64,000 nt of DNA from contig NZ_OY781882.1 of the NCBI RefSeq assembly GCF_963677125.1, forward strand, positions 5,602,501 through 5,666,500, given 5' to 3'. Numbering within the stretch: position 1 is the first letter of the stretch; each line of letters begins with the position of its first letter. The notes beneath the pieces are model-generated. The model did not search any database, was not told where the DNA came from, and worked only from the letters and a program-made list of their open reading frames with translations. This stretch comes from an uncultured Desulfobacter sp. Its GTDB lineage: Bacteria; Desulfobacterota; Desulfobacteria; Desulfobacterales; Desulfobacteraceae. The position numbers and the translations under genes are program-made. This document shows, piece after piece, positions 1 through 9,989 of this stretch.

Positions 1-981
1 CCCCAATTTTTTTACCATCCATGCGTTGATAATGAATTCGTATTTTTCAGGTGTTTCAATGGGAATGTTTTCCGGGCGTTCACCATGTACAATTTTATGT
101 GCCAGGCGGGCCGCCTGTTTTCCGTTGAGATATCTGGAACCGGCATATGAGGCAATAGCCCCTTTTTTAATGCTGGCCATCCCATATCCGAATACGGGGA
201 TTTTTTGTGCTATGGCCCTTGGTAGGATGATATCTTTCAGTGCTCCCTGGATTACAGCCACCGGATTTAAAAGGATCGCATCCACGTTGTCCCGAAAAAT
301 CATCTGCGTAAAATTACGGATATCATCTACGGTTTCCACCTCTTTTACGATAAGTTCCAGGTTCAGTGCTTTTGCTTTTTTACGGGCTATCGCGATGGAT
401 TCCACAGAAGGAACGTTGGAGGGCATATGAAAACAGAATATTTTGCGGGTACCGGGCAGAATTCGTTTAATGAACCACATCCGCTTGGCCGTGATATTGG
501 TGTCATTGGTCTCTATGCCGGTGATATTTTTATCCGGGGCGGTCATGGTTGAGGCCAGTCCCCTGTCAATGGATGAGGAGACTGAAAGAAACACCACGGG
601 AATATCCGTCCCCCGGGTCGCAGCCATCAGTGCATCGGCTTCGATTCCCCCTGCGGCTACTGCAATATCCGGTTTTTCCGCAATAATTTCTTTGGCAAGT
701 GCCGGCAGGTTGTGCTTTTGATTGTCGGCATTTAAAATCGTGTACGTGAATTTATCCGTATCATTGTCAGCAAAAAATGCCATGCCGTCTTTAAAACCGT
801 CCACCGGTTCCTGGCGGGTGTCGTTCGCCATGAGGATCCCGAATGTGATTTTCTCTTGTGCATTGGCAGGTGCGTAGTACCCTGCAATGATAGAAAAAAG
901 CATGCCGGACAGGAGCAGAATGAGCATCTGTCTGCTCCCGGGATGAATACGATTTCTACAGATGGGGATACAGTTAATCAT
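1..981 (-). CDS. ABC transporter substrate-binding protein, partial (3' end beyond window)
   Basis: The reverse strand is open from the ATG at 981 to the left edge, giving 327 codons without a stop, so the C-terminus lies outside the window. A clear Shine-Dalgarno AGGAGG (987-992) precedes the start. The N-terminus has a charged stretch, a hydrophobic core around residues 18-35 and a likely signal-peptidase site after PANA, so the mature protein is probably periplasmic. The body resembles the uncharacterised ABC substrate-binding family (PF04392/COG2984): it has alternating beta/alpha segments and the typical phrases FGILMANDT and NITGIETND. It is divergent from a Cache-domain histidine kinase and may feed a signal to it; that link is inference. 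The ligand is unknown. Confidence 0.85.
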   Translation of the reverse strand, partial: MINCIPICRNRIHPGSRQMLILLLSGMLFSIIAGYYAPANAQEKITFGILMANDTRQEPVDGFKDGMAFFADNDTDKFTYTILNADNQKHNLPALAKEIIAEKPDIAVAAGGIEADALMAATRGTDIPVVFLSVSSSIDRGLASTMTAPDKNITGIETNDTNITAKRMWFIKRILPGTRKIFCFHMPSNVPSVESIAIARKKAKALNLELIVKEVETVDDIRNFTQMIFRDNVDAILLNPVAVIQGALKDIILPRAIAQKIPVFGYGMASIKKGAIASYAGSRYLNGKQAARLAHKIVHGERPENIPIETPEKYEFIINAWMVKKLG

Positions 982-1346
982 AATAACCTCCTTTTAACTG
1001 CCTTTTTGTGTTGTGTTGCACATAAAAAGTTTTCAGCATGCCGGACCGGTATCTAAGTTATGGCGCAAAGAATTGAGGCTTTTGCAATACCTTTCAGGAT
1101 GTAGCCCTGAGAGTTAAAAAAAAGAAATAAATTATAAAGATTTACGATACATAAAAGTTTACACTAACAAAGAGGAAGTTTCAAAATTTTTTTTATTTCT
1201 CCAAATTTCGGCATTCTTCATGTACCCGGAGAGCTGTTTTTGTCAGATCGTATCTTTGCAATAGTTGAAAATGCCTGGCACGGAACCTGAAAAAAATGGT
1301 ATTAAGAATATAGAGCATTCTTGCCGAAACATTATCCGGAGAATAC
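982..1346. other. divergent intergenic region
   Basis: This is 365 bases between two divergent genes. I see the two ribosome-binding sites, AGGAGG at 987-992 and GGAGA near 1337, and an A/T-rich stretch around 1115-1195. No promoter close to consensus, terminator or RNA motif stood out. Confidence 0.5.
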
Positions 1347-3896
1347 ATGTTACAATCTTTGCGATCAAGAATACTGATGATAGTCGTGTGTATTGTTGTT
1401 TCAACTGTTACCGGCATCATTTATTGTGTTCAAATAGAAACCCTGAGGACTCTGTCCGCAATTCAGGAGGAAAACGCAAGGAATATACTGAATACGGTCA
1501 TGTTGAATGTCGAAAATGAATACCATAGTCTGCTTTTTCATAAAAAAAATCTGCTTGAAACCCGAAAAAATGAAAGAAGAAACGTTGTCAATATCGCTAT
1601 TGCGGCGATCCATCAGTTCCACGATAAGTTCCGCCAGGGCATTTTGACCCAGGAACAGGCGAAAAAACAAGCCATCGCCATTATCCGAGGTATGAGATAT
1701 GACAAGGGCGTGGGGTACCTGTGGATTAATGACACGGGACGGCCGATACCCAGGATGATCATGCATCCGACTATCCCTGAACTGGACAATACCATTCTTG
1801 ACGATCCAAAATTCAACTGTGCCCTGGGGATTAAACAAAACCTTTTTCAGGCATTTGTAGATATCTGTCTTGCCAAGGGGCAGGGATATGTCGATTACCT
1901 GTGGCCAAAACCCACCGAAAACGGCCTTACTGAAGATCAGCCTAAAATTTCTTATGTTTCACTTTTCAAACCATGGGGCTGGGTTGTCGGAACCGGCGTG
2001 TATATAGAAGATATTGAACTTGATGCCCAAAAGCGGCTGGATGCCATCGTTTCCGAACTCCAGCAGACATTTTCAAAGGTTCGCCTGGCCAAAAGCGGCT
2101 ACATGTTTATTTTCACCAGCGATAATAAAATTCTTGTCCACCCTTCCCTTACCGGGACAGACGGTAGTGTTCTAATCAATCCCTCCACGGGGAATGCCCT
2201 GTTCAAAGATTTTATAACGGCGTCCCAAACACCGGAAAAGGCTTATGAATATATCTGGGACAAACCAGGGCATAGAGGGGAATTCAAATTTTTAAAGCGG
2301 GCCTATATTGAATACTTCCCCCCATTTGACTGGTATATTGCAAGCTCGGTTTATGTGAATGAAATAGAAAGTGCATCCCGGACCTTGGTAAAAACCATTT
2401 TCTTTTTGTCTATCCTTTTTCTTGCGCTCTCCATTATTTCATCCATACTTGTTTCAAAAACCCTGACAAATCCTTTAAGGAAACTGATGGTTGCCGCTGA
2501 AGGCATTGAAAAAGGCGGGATATCATCCGCTGACATGCCCATTACCGGGACAAGGGAAACCAAGGCATTGGGGAAAATACTCAATAAAATGATTCGTTCC
2601 ATCAGCAAATCCATTGATGAAAAGGAAAATCTGCTGACCGCCTTGCAACAAGCCCATGATGAGCTTGAAAAGCGTGTCAGTGAACGGACGATTGATCTTG
2701 AAACCGCCAATTCGGAACTGCAGATCGCCAAATTTGAAGCCGAAGCCGCCAACCAGGCCAAATCTGAATTTTTGGCCAATATGAGCCACGAGATACGGAC
2801 ACCAATGAACGCCATTCTTGGAATGATGCATCTGGCACTGCAGACAGAACTAGATGATAAACAAAAAAATTATATTGAAAAGGCACACTATTCAGCAGAA
2901 AATCTTCTTGCCATTCTCAATGATATCCTTGATTTCTCAAAAATTGATGCCGGTAAGCTGGACATGGAAAATATCGATTTCCAACTCAAAGAAGTCATTG
3001 ACAACATGGTCAACACAATCTCTTTCAGTGCGCAGAAAAAGGGTGTTAAAATTGTGGTGAAAATTGAACGCGATGTCCCCAAGGCTTTGATTGGAGACCC
3101 CCATCGACTCAGCCAGGTATTGGTCAATCTTGGTGGCAATGCCGTAAAATTCAGCAATCAAGGGGATATCGTGTCCCTTATAATCGCCGTCAAGGAAGAG
3201 GATGAGTCAACGGTTGTTTTACAGTTTTCGGTTCAGGATACGGGGATTGGTATGTCTTTTGACCAACAGGAAAAATTATTTAAGCCATTCACCCAGGCTG
3301 ATGGTTCGACAACCCGTCAATATGGAGGGACCGGTCTTGGTTTGGCGATATCCAAGAAAATCGTTCAATTGATGGATGGGCGGATTTGGGTGGAGAGTGT
3401 AAAGGATGTCGGCAGTAATTTCTCTTTTAGCGTACGTCTTGGAAAGCAGATTGCGCATCCGGACAAAATAGATACATCTGCTGCAATAACCAACGGGACT
3501 GTTAATCAGGCACTGGATAAAATTCGCGACAGCAGAATTCTCATCGTTGAAGATAACGAAATTAACCAGGAAGTGGCCAGGGAACTTTTAATCAGTAATG
3601 ATATTGCGGTTGAAACGGCGAATGACGGCCTGGAAGCACTTAACATTTTGGCGGATAAAAAATTTGATGGTGTTCTAATGGACTGTCAGATGCCGGTAAT
3701 GGACGGATATGAGACAACCCGGAAAATCCGTGAGCAGGAGAGATTCAAAGCTCTGCCCATCATTGCCATGACGGCCAATGCAATGGTGGGTGATCGGGAA
3801 AAGGCGTTGAATGCCGGAATGAATGATCATATTGCTAAACCGATTGATCCGGATGAGATGTATAGGACCATGGCAAAATGGATTTCAGCTAAGTAG
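1347..3896 (+). CDS. hybrid sensor histidine kinase with Cache-type sensor and receiver domain
   Basis: This 849-residue membrane kinase starts at an ATG preceded by GGAGA. TM1 is near residues 8-28. A long periplasmic region (about 30-345) contains two Cache-like repeats (GVGYLWINDTG, PWGWVVGTGVY, later SGYMFIFTSDN, FDWYIASSVYV). TM2 is near 350-370, followed by a HAMP-like linker and a coiled coil. The HisKA box SHEIRTPMN has its phospho-acceptor at H481. The ATPase has the N box GNAVKF, DTGIGM and GGTGLGLAIS. A C-terminal receiver has its phospho-acceptor at D779 (LMDCQMPVMDG). No HPt or output domain is present, so the phosphate must leave to another protein. The HPt of the convergent kinase at 4021-6639 is a candidate partner (inference). 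The Cache fold suggests a small extracytoplasmic ligand. Confidence 0.93.
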   Translation: MLQSLRSRILMIVVCIVVSTVTGIIYCVQIETLRTLSAIQEENARNILNTVMLNVENEYHSLLFHKKNLLETRKNERRNVVNIAIAAIHQFHDKFRQGILTQEQAKKQAIAIIRGMRYDKGVGYLWINDTGRPIPRMIMHPTIPELDNTILDDPKFNCALGIKQNLFQAFVDICLAKGQGYVDYLWPKPTENGLTEDQPKISYVSLFKPWGWVVGTGVYIEDIELDAQKRLDAIVSELQQTFSKVRLAKSGYMFIFTSDNKILVHPSLTGTDGSVLINPSTGNALFKDFITASQTPEKAYEYIWDKPGHRGEFKFLKRAYIEYFPPFDWYIASSVYVNEIESASRTLVKTIFFLSILFLALSIISSILVSKTLTNPLRKLMVAAEGIEKGGISSADMPITGTRETKALGKILNKMIRSISKSIDEKENLLTALQQAHDELEKRVSERTIDLETANSELQIAKFEAEAANQAKSEFLANMSHEIRTPMNAILGMMHLALQTELDDKQKNYIEKAHYSAENLLAILNDILDFSKIDAGKLDMENIDFQLKEVIDNMVNTISFSAQKKGVKIVVKIERDVPKALIGDPHRLSQVLVNLGGNAVKFSNQGDIVSLIIAVKEEDESTVVLQFSVQDTGIGMSFDQQEKLFKPFTQADGSTTRQYGGTGLGLAISKKIVQLMDGRIWVESVKDVGSNFSFSVRLGKQIAHPDKIDTSAAITNGTVNQALDKIRDSRILIVEDNEINQEVARELLISNDIAVETANDGLEALNILADKKFDGVLMDCQMPVMDGYETTRKIREQERFKALPIIAMTANAMVGDREKALNAGMNDHIAKPIDPDEMYRTMAKWISAK

Positions 3897-4024
3897 TGTT
3901 TGAGCGAAAAGTCACCCACCTGCGGCGTTGCTGCACAAAGCTGAAATCCTCACGTACTAAAGTACGCTCCGGTTTCAGCTTTGCTTGCGCCTTGCATCTG
4001 GGCAACTTTTCGTCCAAACACTAG
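3893..4024. repeat. long imperfect palindrome between convergent kinase genes
   Basis: The outer arms are TAGTGTTTG/CAAACACTA with CGAAAAGT/ACTTTTCG. The inner arms are AAAGCTGAAA/TTTCAGCTTT and CGTACT/AGTACG around a short AA loop. The whole 130 bp can fold as one hairpin. It lies between two convergent genes and supplies the TAG stop of the leftward one. It may act as a bidirectional terminator, but it has no U-run and looks more like a dispersed REP/BIME-type element. The motif TTTTCGTCCAAACACTA recurs in variant form near 18140 and 63735. Confidence 0.75.
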
Positions 4025-6639
4025 TTTACCCTGAGTGTAGATGCAAGTGACTGCAGATCCTTGCTTGCCTGCTCAAAATCATAATCCTTAATTGCCTGCA
4101 TTATTTGTTCAAACGCTTGGCTATGTTCTGTGTTTTGAAAAAAAGGAATAAGCTTTTCAGCCACCTCGATTGATTCTGTGTCGTTTTCACCCAGGAGGTC
4201 TCCTAATTCGGTCAGCAGGGGGGGAATACGATTGAATTCAACAATGTCATCTGAATCTGTTTTTTTAACACAGGACGCTTTCTGCAGATCCTTCAGCCCG
4301 GCAAGCACAGGTTTCAATTCGGCCGAAACGTCATCAAGCAAGGTCTCCACATTTTCAGATGCCTTTTTGACGGCACGCTCCAGAGCAGATGCGCAGGTGA
4401 ACAGGTCCATCATCCCAAGGGTACCGGCCACACCTTTCAAGGTGTGTGCTGCAATTGCAGCCGCCTTCGTGTCATCTTTTTTTAACGCATGTTTAAAGGT
4501 TTCGACAAAATTTCCCTGATCATCAAGGAACCTTAAGAGCAGATTACGGTATAATTTGACATTGTTCTGCGTTATGTTTAAACCCGCCTTAATATTGATA
4601 CCGGGAATATTTGGCAGGCCACAATCAACATCTTTTTTGATAGCGGGCGCATCATTTTTTATATCAGGTTCTGCAGGAACGATCCATTGTGCCATGGTCA
4701 TGAACATTTTATCTACATTGAGTGGTTTGGAAATATAATCATTCATACCCGCATCAATGCTTTTTTGACGGTCCCCGACCATGGCGTGGGCAGTCATGGC
4801 GATAATGGGCAGTTTTTCGAACTCAGGGTTTTGACGTATTTTTTGGGTGGCGGTATATCCATCCATTACCGGCATCTGGCAGTCCATTAAAATGCCGTCA
4901 TAGTGCTTTTGCCCAAGACGTTCTATTGCCTGCTGTCCGTTAAAGACGCAATCGACCTGGATGCTGTTATTCATCAATAAAACCATGGCCAGTTCCTGGT
5001 TGATCTCATTGTCTTCTACCAGAAGCACCCTGGCACCGCGCAGTTTATCCATGGCTTCCGTGACCTTTTCAGGGGTATGGGATTTTTGATTTTTAAAATT
5101 GAACGACGTCGGCTGTTCCTCCTGTTTGCCGAGCAGTACCGTGAAATAAAAGGTGCTCCCAAGCTCGGATTCACTTTCAACCCACATTCTGCCCCCCATC
5201 ATCTGGACCAGTTGCGTGGAAATGGCTAAGCCCAAGCCTGTTCCGCCGTATTTTCGGGTAATGGAGGTGTCGGCCTGGCTGAATGGCTGAAATAGATTTT
5301 TCTGCTCATCCCGGCTCATCCCGATACCGGAATCCTTCACTGAAAATCGAAGTTTGACCTGATTGCCTTTGTCTTTGTCGTCCTCCATGGCAACCGAAAC
5401 AATAATCTCTCCTCCCCTGTCCGTGAATTTAACCGCATTATTACATAGATTCAGCAGAATCTGGCCCAGTCTCATGGGATCTCCCATTAACGCCATGGGA
5501 ATTTGGGGATGGATATTATACCTTACTTTCAGCCCTTTGTTTTTGGCTTTGATATCAATAATATTCAACAAGTTGAGCATCACATCTTCCAGGAAAAAAT
5601 CGATATTTTCCAGATCCATTTTTCCAGACTCAATTTTGGAAAAATCGAGAATGTCGTTGAGGATACCCAGCAATGACTCTGCCGACCGGTGCACCTTGGA
5701 AATGTAATTGCGTGTTTTTTCATCCAGAGCCCTCTGCAAAGCCAGGCTGGACATGCCGATGATGGCATTCATGGGCGTTCGGATTTCGTGGCTCATGTTG
5801 GCCAGAAATTCACTTTTGGCTTTGTTGGCTGATTCTGCTTTTTCGGCCATTTCCTGAATTTCACTTGTCCGTTTTTCAACGCGATATTCCAGTAACCGAT
5901 TTGCATCCCAAAGTTCCTTTTGTGAACGACTGAGTTGTTGCATGATGGTTCTGATATTGGACAGGGTAAACCTGACAAAAATAAAAATCAGTGCAAATCC
6001 AAGAATAAAAATGGGCAATACAATAAAAATCAGGTGGTTAAAATGGTGCTGCATAAAATCAGTGCTGTATTGGATACCGGCCACCTCAGATTCAATCAGA
6101 TCATTGAGTATGTCCATGGCACTGATGATCACCGGACGGATTTGCTGGGAGAGCAAATCCGGTATCGCGGCCCGGTTGTCTTGCTCTATGGCATCCACCA
6201 ATTCGTCTATACGTTGTTGAACCGTCTCAAAACTCTTTTGGCCTTCGTCAATCAAATGCTTTTTTGCGGCATGGTTAATCAGGTTGTGAAGATGCTTTTC
6301 AGATTCAAAAATGAGACGATACGACTGCCACTCTTTTTTTACCAGGTTTTGGGCAAGCCCAAGGATCTCCTTTGCATCATCGGCAGAGACATGGCCACTA
6401 AGCATTTCATCAATCGTATCAAGGGTGTTGATGGTGTAGATATTTTTCATTTCATTCAGGTGAATGATAGGATTGACATGCAGATCATACATGTCCTGGA
6501 ACAAGTTTTTAGAAAAAATTACATATCCCCCCAATCCTGCAGCAGAAGAAAAAATCGAAATTCCGATCACAATAAAAAGGAAGCGACTCTGAACAGATAC
6601 ATCTAACGATCGAAGGTATGATAGCGCACGATTAATCAT
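4021..6639 (-). CDS. hybrid sensor histidine kinase with receiver and HPt domains
   Basis: This kinase has 872 residues from the ATG at 6639, which overlaps the stop of the upstream binding-protein gene by 8 bp and has GAAGAGGTG upstream. An ATG at 6678 would add 13 residues but lacks a ribosome-binding site. TM1 lies near residues 20-42, a helical periplasmic sensor follows, and TM2 is near 200-222. The HisKA motif SHEIRTPMN has H284. The ATPase has NNAVKFTD, DSGIGM and GGTGLGLAIS. The receiver Asp is D586 and the HPt motif AHTLKG has H732. This is a full phosphorelay (His-Asp-His) that needs a separate response regulator, none of which is adjacent. The overlap with the ABC-type binding-protein gene suggests that protein is the ligand sensor. 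Confidence 0.93.
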   Translation of the reverse strand: MINRALSYLRSLDVSVQSRFLFIVIGISIFSSAAGLGGYVIFSKNLFQDMYDLHVNPIIHLNEMKNIYTINTLDTIDEMLSGHVSADDAKEILGLAQNLVKKEWQSYRLIFESEKHLHNLINHAAKKHLIDEGQKSFETVQQRIDELVDAIEQDNRAAIPDLLSQQIRPVIISAMDILNDLIESEVAGIQYSTDFMQHHFNHLIFIVLPIFILGFALIFIFVRFTLSNIRTIMQQLSRSQKELWDANRLLEYRVEKRTSEIQEMAEKAESANKAKSEFLANMSHEIRTPMNAIIGMSSLALQRALDEKTRNYISKVHRSAESLLGILNDILDFSKIESGKMDLENIDFFLEDVMLNLLNIIDIKAKNKGLKVRYNIHPQIPMALMGDPMRLGQILLNLCNNAVKFTDRGGEIIVSVAMEDDKDKGNQVKLRFSVKDSGIGMSRDEQKNLFQPFSQADTSITRKYGGTGLGLAISTQLVQMMGGRMWVESESELGSTFYFTVLLGKQEEQPTSFNFKNQKSHTPEKVTEAMDKLRGARVLLVEDNEINQELAMVLLMNNSIQVDCVFNGQQAIERLGQKHYDGILMDCQMPVMDGYTATQKIRQNPEFEKLPIIAMTAHAMVGDRQKSIDAGMNDYISKPLNVDKMFMTMAQWIVPAEPDIKNDAPAIKKDVDCGLPNIPGINIKAGLNITQNNVKLYRNLLLRFLDDQGNFVETFKHALKKDDTKAAAIAAHTLKGVAGTLGMMDLFTCASALERAVKKASENVETLLDDVSAELKPVLAGLKDLQKASCVKKTDSDDIVEFNRIPPLLTELGDLLGENDTESIEVAEKLIPFFQNTEHSQAFEQIMQAIKDYDFEQASKDLQSLASTLRVN

Positions 6640-7798
6640 TGGTGACCCACACCTCTTCAAGCTGTTGAAAATTTCCATCGCTGTAATTTGTAATGAAAAC
6701 CCGTTCCAATGCCTGCCTGTCGTCGGGTGTAATCGTTATTTCGAATCCGTCTAAAGCCTTTCTGTCAAGCTGTTCAAAGGCCGCCATAAAGTTTTTCCGG
6801 GTAAGATCCTGCCCAGCCTTTTCCAAGGCCTTGACAACCAGTTTGGCGGCAAGGAATCCTTCAAATGAAACAAAACCGTAAGGATCATCGGGGTAACATG
6901 CTTTATATATTTTTCGATATTCCTGGGACGCCTTATTTTTATTCTCCCACGGAAGCGGTACAACCTGTGAAATCAAAACATTTTCTGTCTGCCCCTCAAG
7001 GGCCTGAATCAGATCATTACTGCCCACAAATGAAATATTACAAAATACGCTAGCGTCCATTCCGCTCTTTTTGGCCGATTTGATAAACTCGGCACACGGT
7101 TTATACGCACCAATTAAAATCACCGCCTCAGGTTCTGATAATTTGATCGTTTGCAGGGCGTTTCGATAGGACAAGGTGTTTCTCCGATAGCGACCTTCCG
7201 CAGCAATTTCCAGGCCGCGTTTTTCCAGTGCGCGTCGTACGCCTTCCCGGCCGGCTTTACCATAACTGTCGTTTTGGTAGAAAACAGCAATTTTATCGAT
7301 ATGATACGTTAGCCTTAAATATTCCACCAGTGCTTGGGTTTCAGCATAATAGCTGTTACGCAGGTTGACAATCAGTTCATTGGGCGGGGTTCGTAAAAAT
7401 TCAGCGCCGGTAAAAGGCATAAGGAAAGGAACATGATATTTTTGTGCCTCAGGTAATGCCGTTTTGGCGGTGGGGGTCCCCACCTCGCCGAACATCGCGA
7501 AAACATGCTGTTGGGTTATCAATTCAATGGTGTTTTTCCGGGCATAATCCGGCTCGTAAAAATCATCGTATGTGATCAAGCGGATGGCTCGGCCGTGTAC
7601 TCCGCCTTGACTGTTAACAAATGAAAACCAGGCCGTTGCCCCTTTCATCATTTGCCGGCCAAGCTGGGCTGCCGGACCGCTGAGTGCACAGCTCTGGCCT
7701 AGAACAATCTGTCTGCCGACAGTATCGCTGTCTTTTATGAGATAGAACCAAATAAGAATACCGATCAGTGTAAGGGAGACAAAATAATATTTTTTCAA
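6632..7798 (-). CDS. periplasmic ligand-binding protein (LivK-like, Peripla_BP_6 type)
   Basis: The 388-residue protein starts at a TTG (7798) with AAGAGG seven bases upstream. An N-terminal hydrophobic segment (about 5-21) is a signal anchor or signal peptide. The rest matches the branched-chain amino-acid binding-protein fold: LGQSCALSGPAAQLG near the N-terminus, then AVFYQNDSYGKAG and the SFEGFLAAKLV segment. No permease or ATPase gene is adjacent. It overlaps the downstream hybrid kinase by 8 bp, so a role as a sensory co-receptor rather than a transport component is likely. That is inference from context; the ligand is unknown. Confidence 0.87.
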   Translation of the reverse strand: MKKYYFVSLTLIGILIWFYLIKDSDTVGRQIVLGQSCALSGPAAQLGRQMMKGATAWFSFVNSQGGVHGRAIRLITYDDFYEPDYARKNTIELITQQHVFAMFGEVGTPTAKTALPEAQKYHVPFLMPFTGAEFLRTPPNELIVNLRNSYYAETQALVEYLRLTYHIDKIAVFYQNDSYGKAGREGVRRALEKRGLEIAAEGRYRRNTLSYRNALQTIKLSEPEAVILIGAYKPCAEFIKSAKKSGMDASVFCNISFVGSNDLIQALEGQTENVLISQVVPLPWENKNKASQEYRKIYKACYPDDPYGFVSFEGFLAAKLVVKALEKAGQDLTRKNFMAAFEQLDRKALDGFEITITPDDRQALERVFITNYSDGNFQQLEEVWVTND

Positions 7799-7961
7799 TG
7801 GATTGCCTCTTATTTTTTAGAAAGTATTTACATTGTACCTGACTGAGCCGGATATCCATAGGATTTTTTCTAACAACTTGAATTTTAAGTCAGGACGCCT
7901 GCAACTAATGACACCTTTGAAAACATTGAGCGTCTATTCCGTATGCTTGATTTTGGATAAT

Positions 7962-8798
7962 TCAGATTTCAATCCGGGTGCCTGTGGCAAATACATTAAT
8001 GGGGCTTCCCATTTTTTGAGACATGTAAGCCGGCGCATCAGGGCCTGTACAGTGGCCGGTATAGTAGGTTGTGCCGGCGTGGGATGACAGTTCATTGGCC
8101 AGAATATCCAGACGGCTGTCGGCTTCGGTTGTTTTTGTTACGCGGTTATACAGGTGAAAGCCGCCGATGACATGATCAATGTGACTTCGGCCTGTGCGGG
8201 TAAGGACAGTATCAATCATATTCCCCATGCCCGAGTGGGCGCACCCGGTGAACAGCACCGTGGTGCCGTCCTCCTCAATCAGCAGGGCCAGTTCATGGGT
8301 GAACTCATCGTCAATCAGTTGTCCGTCTTTGTTTTGCCTGAAAAGGCCTGAATTGTTCTTGGGGATAAACCCTTTTTTTGAGAAATCTGTGATAATGGTT
8401 AAATGCTTGGACAAAACCAGATCAGAATCAATGAGCCGGCAACGGCTTTGGTCAATGGCATCGGTGTCGAGGCCGATATATTTGGGGGGATAATCCAGAT
8501 ACTGGGCATAGCATCTGCCTTCGAGGGCCCCACGTGTCATGATGGTTTCACAGGTTGAATTGAGCGATTGAAAGTGCGGAAGACCGCCGCCATGGTCATA
8601 GTGTCCGTGGGAGAGTATTGCCAGATCTGTTTTTGTCAGATCCACACCCAAGAGCCGGGCATTGTCAGCAAATTTGCCGTCCTGGCCCATATCAAAAAGA
8701 ATGGATTGGTCCTGTGTGCGGATGAAAAAACTTAAACCGTGGTCAGGTGCAAGTTTTGGGTCCGTGGTGTTGTTTTCAAGCAAACAAGTGATTTCCAT
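7962..8798 (-). CDS. MBL-fold metallo-hydrolase (COG1237 type)
   Basis: This is 278 residues from an ATG with AAGGAG upstream. The metal-binding motif HGHYDHGG lies near residues 64-71, with further ligands in FTGCAHSG and the terminal TGHCTG segment. This pattern fits the COG1237 branch of the metallo-beta-lactamase superfamily, which includes enzymes annotated as dihydropterin-ribofuranosyl-aminobenzene-phosphate synthase. The substrate in bacteria is not established. It lies 36 bases downstream of a methyltransferase gene on the same strand and is probably co-transcribed. Confidence 0.88.
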   Translation of the reverse strand: MEITCLLENNTTDPKLAPDHGLSFFIRTQDQSILFDMGQDGKFADNARLLGVDLTKTDLAILSHGHYDHGGGLPHFQSLNSTCETIMTRGALEGRCYAQYLDYPPKYIGLDTDAIDQSRCRLIDSDLVLSKHLTIITDFSKKGFIPKNNSGLFRQNKDGQLIDDEFTHELALLIEEDGTTVLFTGCAHSGMGNMIDTVLTRTGRSHIDHVIGGFHLYNRVTKTTEADSRLDILANELSSHAGTTYYTGHCTGPDAPAYMSQKMGSPINVFATGTRIEI

Positions 8799-8834
8799 GG
8801 TGTATTGCTCCTTATTCTTTGAGTATGGGTCTGA

Positions 8835-9908
8835 TTACGGGGTACATAAGAAATGCAGATTAAAGGAATCATTGGGGATCTCTTCGGCACTAACCTTTGT
8901 AAAGCCCGCTTGTCTGAGCAGATTTTCTGCCTGCTGTTTTCCCCACATCATACCTAAACCCGAGCCGTTGTCATTGAGTCCGATGGGCATACAGTGCATC
9001 AGGCTGACCGTGTATAAAAACGGACCCATGGGATGATCGGCATTGTCCTTTATATTGGAGGATGCCTTGATATCGATCATGGAAAAAAGGCCGCCGTCAC
9101 GCAGCATGTATTTCACCCCTTTTAACGCATCCAGGGGATGGGACTGATCATGGATGGCGTCAAAGGCGCATACATAATCAAAGAGTCGATTGAACTTTGG
9201 CTCCTCACAGATTTTTGCGGCATCCTGGTTGATGAACTCAATATTGGATAATCCATACGATTCGGATAAATTTCGGGCCTGTTCAAGGGCCGTTTCATGG
9301 TTGTCCATACCGACAAATTCAGATTTTGGATAGGCCTGGGCCATCAGGCAGGTCGCCACCCCTTGGCCGCAGCCCAGATCGCAGACCCGGATGCCTTGCT
9401 GCAGTCGCTTTTCCAGCCGGCCCTGGTCAACATAGGGAATAAATTCTGAAATTAACACCTTGCGGTGTTTGGCATCGGCCAGTTCCGACATGAATGTCTG
9501 AAAATCCGGATAATTGGAAAATGGAACGCCCCGGCCTGTTTGAAAACCTTGTTTGACAGCCTCCATGGCACAGGCGGTCAGCAACGGAATTTCCTGGGTG
9601 TAGACCCCCAAATTATTGTTGCCGGCCCTTCGGCACAAAAGATCTCCGTGGTCAGAGGGCAATAAAAAGGCGTCTTCACTGTCCGGATTTTTTGTCATCT
9701 CGACAATGCCGCCGGTGACCATGATTCCCAACCATTCTTTGAGATAGCGTGCGTTCAGGCCCGTTGCCTGGGAGAGTTCTTCAACGCTTAAGGCACACCC
9801 TTTTTCATCCATGACATCAAAAATTTTAAGGGCGTAGCCTATTCCTAATGCAAGATTTAGAGAACCGTAATTGAGAATTTGTACCAGTTTATCTGAAAAA
9901 TCAGTCAT
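8835..9908 (-). CDS. class I SAM-dependent methyltransferase with N-terminal winged helix
   Basis: The chosen ATG (9908) has AGGAG eight bases upstream and gives 357 residues; an upstream in-frame TTG would add six. The N-terminal 90 residues look like the winged-helix dimerisation domain seen before small-molecule O-methyltransferases (LSVEELSQATGLNARYLKEWL). The Rossmann core begins at VCDLGCGQGVAT, the SAM-binding glycine loop, followed by an acidic FVGMD strand end. It probably methylates a small molecule; the substrate is unknown. It shares a transcription unit with the metallo-hydrolase downstream. Confidence 0.88.
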   Translation of the reverse strand: MTDFSDKLVQILNYGSLNLALGIGYALKIFDVMDEKGCALSVEELSQATGLNARYLKEWLGIMVTGGIVEMTKNPDSEDAFLLPSDHGDLLCRRAGNNNLGVYTQEIPLLTACAMEAVKQGFQTGRGVPFSNYPDFQTFMSELADAKHRKVLISEFIPYVDQGRLEKRLQQGIRVCDLGCGQGVATCLMAQAYPKSEFVGMDNHETALEQARNLSESYGLSNIEFINQDAAKICEEPKFNRLFDYVCAFDAIHDQSHPLDALKGVKYMLRDGGLFSMIDIKASSNIKDNADHPMGPFLYTVSLMHCMPIGLNDNGSGLGMMWGKQQAENLLRQAGFTKVSAEEIPNDSFNLHFLCTP

Positions 9909-9930
9909 GATTTGTCTCCTGGTCAACCTG

Positions 9931-9965
9931 AAAAAAAAGGGGCGGCCGCAAACCGGACCGCCCCT
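9931..9965 (-). terminator. rho-independent terminator of thrS
   Basis: Read on the reverse strand, a GC-rich stem (AGGGGCGG pairing with CCGCCCCT around a GGTTTG-containing loop) is followed by eight T. It lies directly downstream of the thrS stop codon. Confidence 0.9.
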
Positions 9966-9989
9966 GAATTATGATTTTACAACTCTATA

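Noticed and set aside
5935..6606. Plus-strand frame of 223 codons opposite the HPt-containing kinase
   Set aside because: It is antisense to the sensor region of the kinase and has no ribosome-binding site or recognisable domain.
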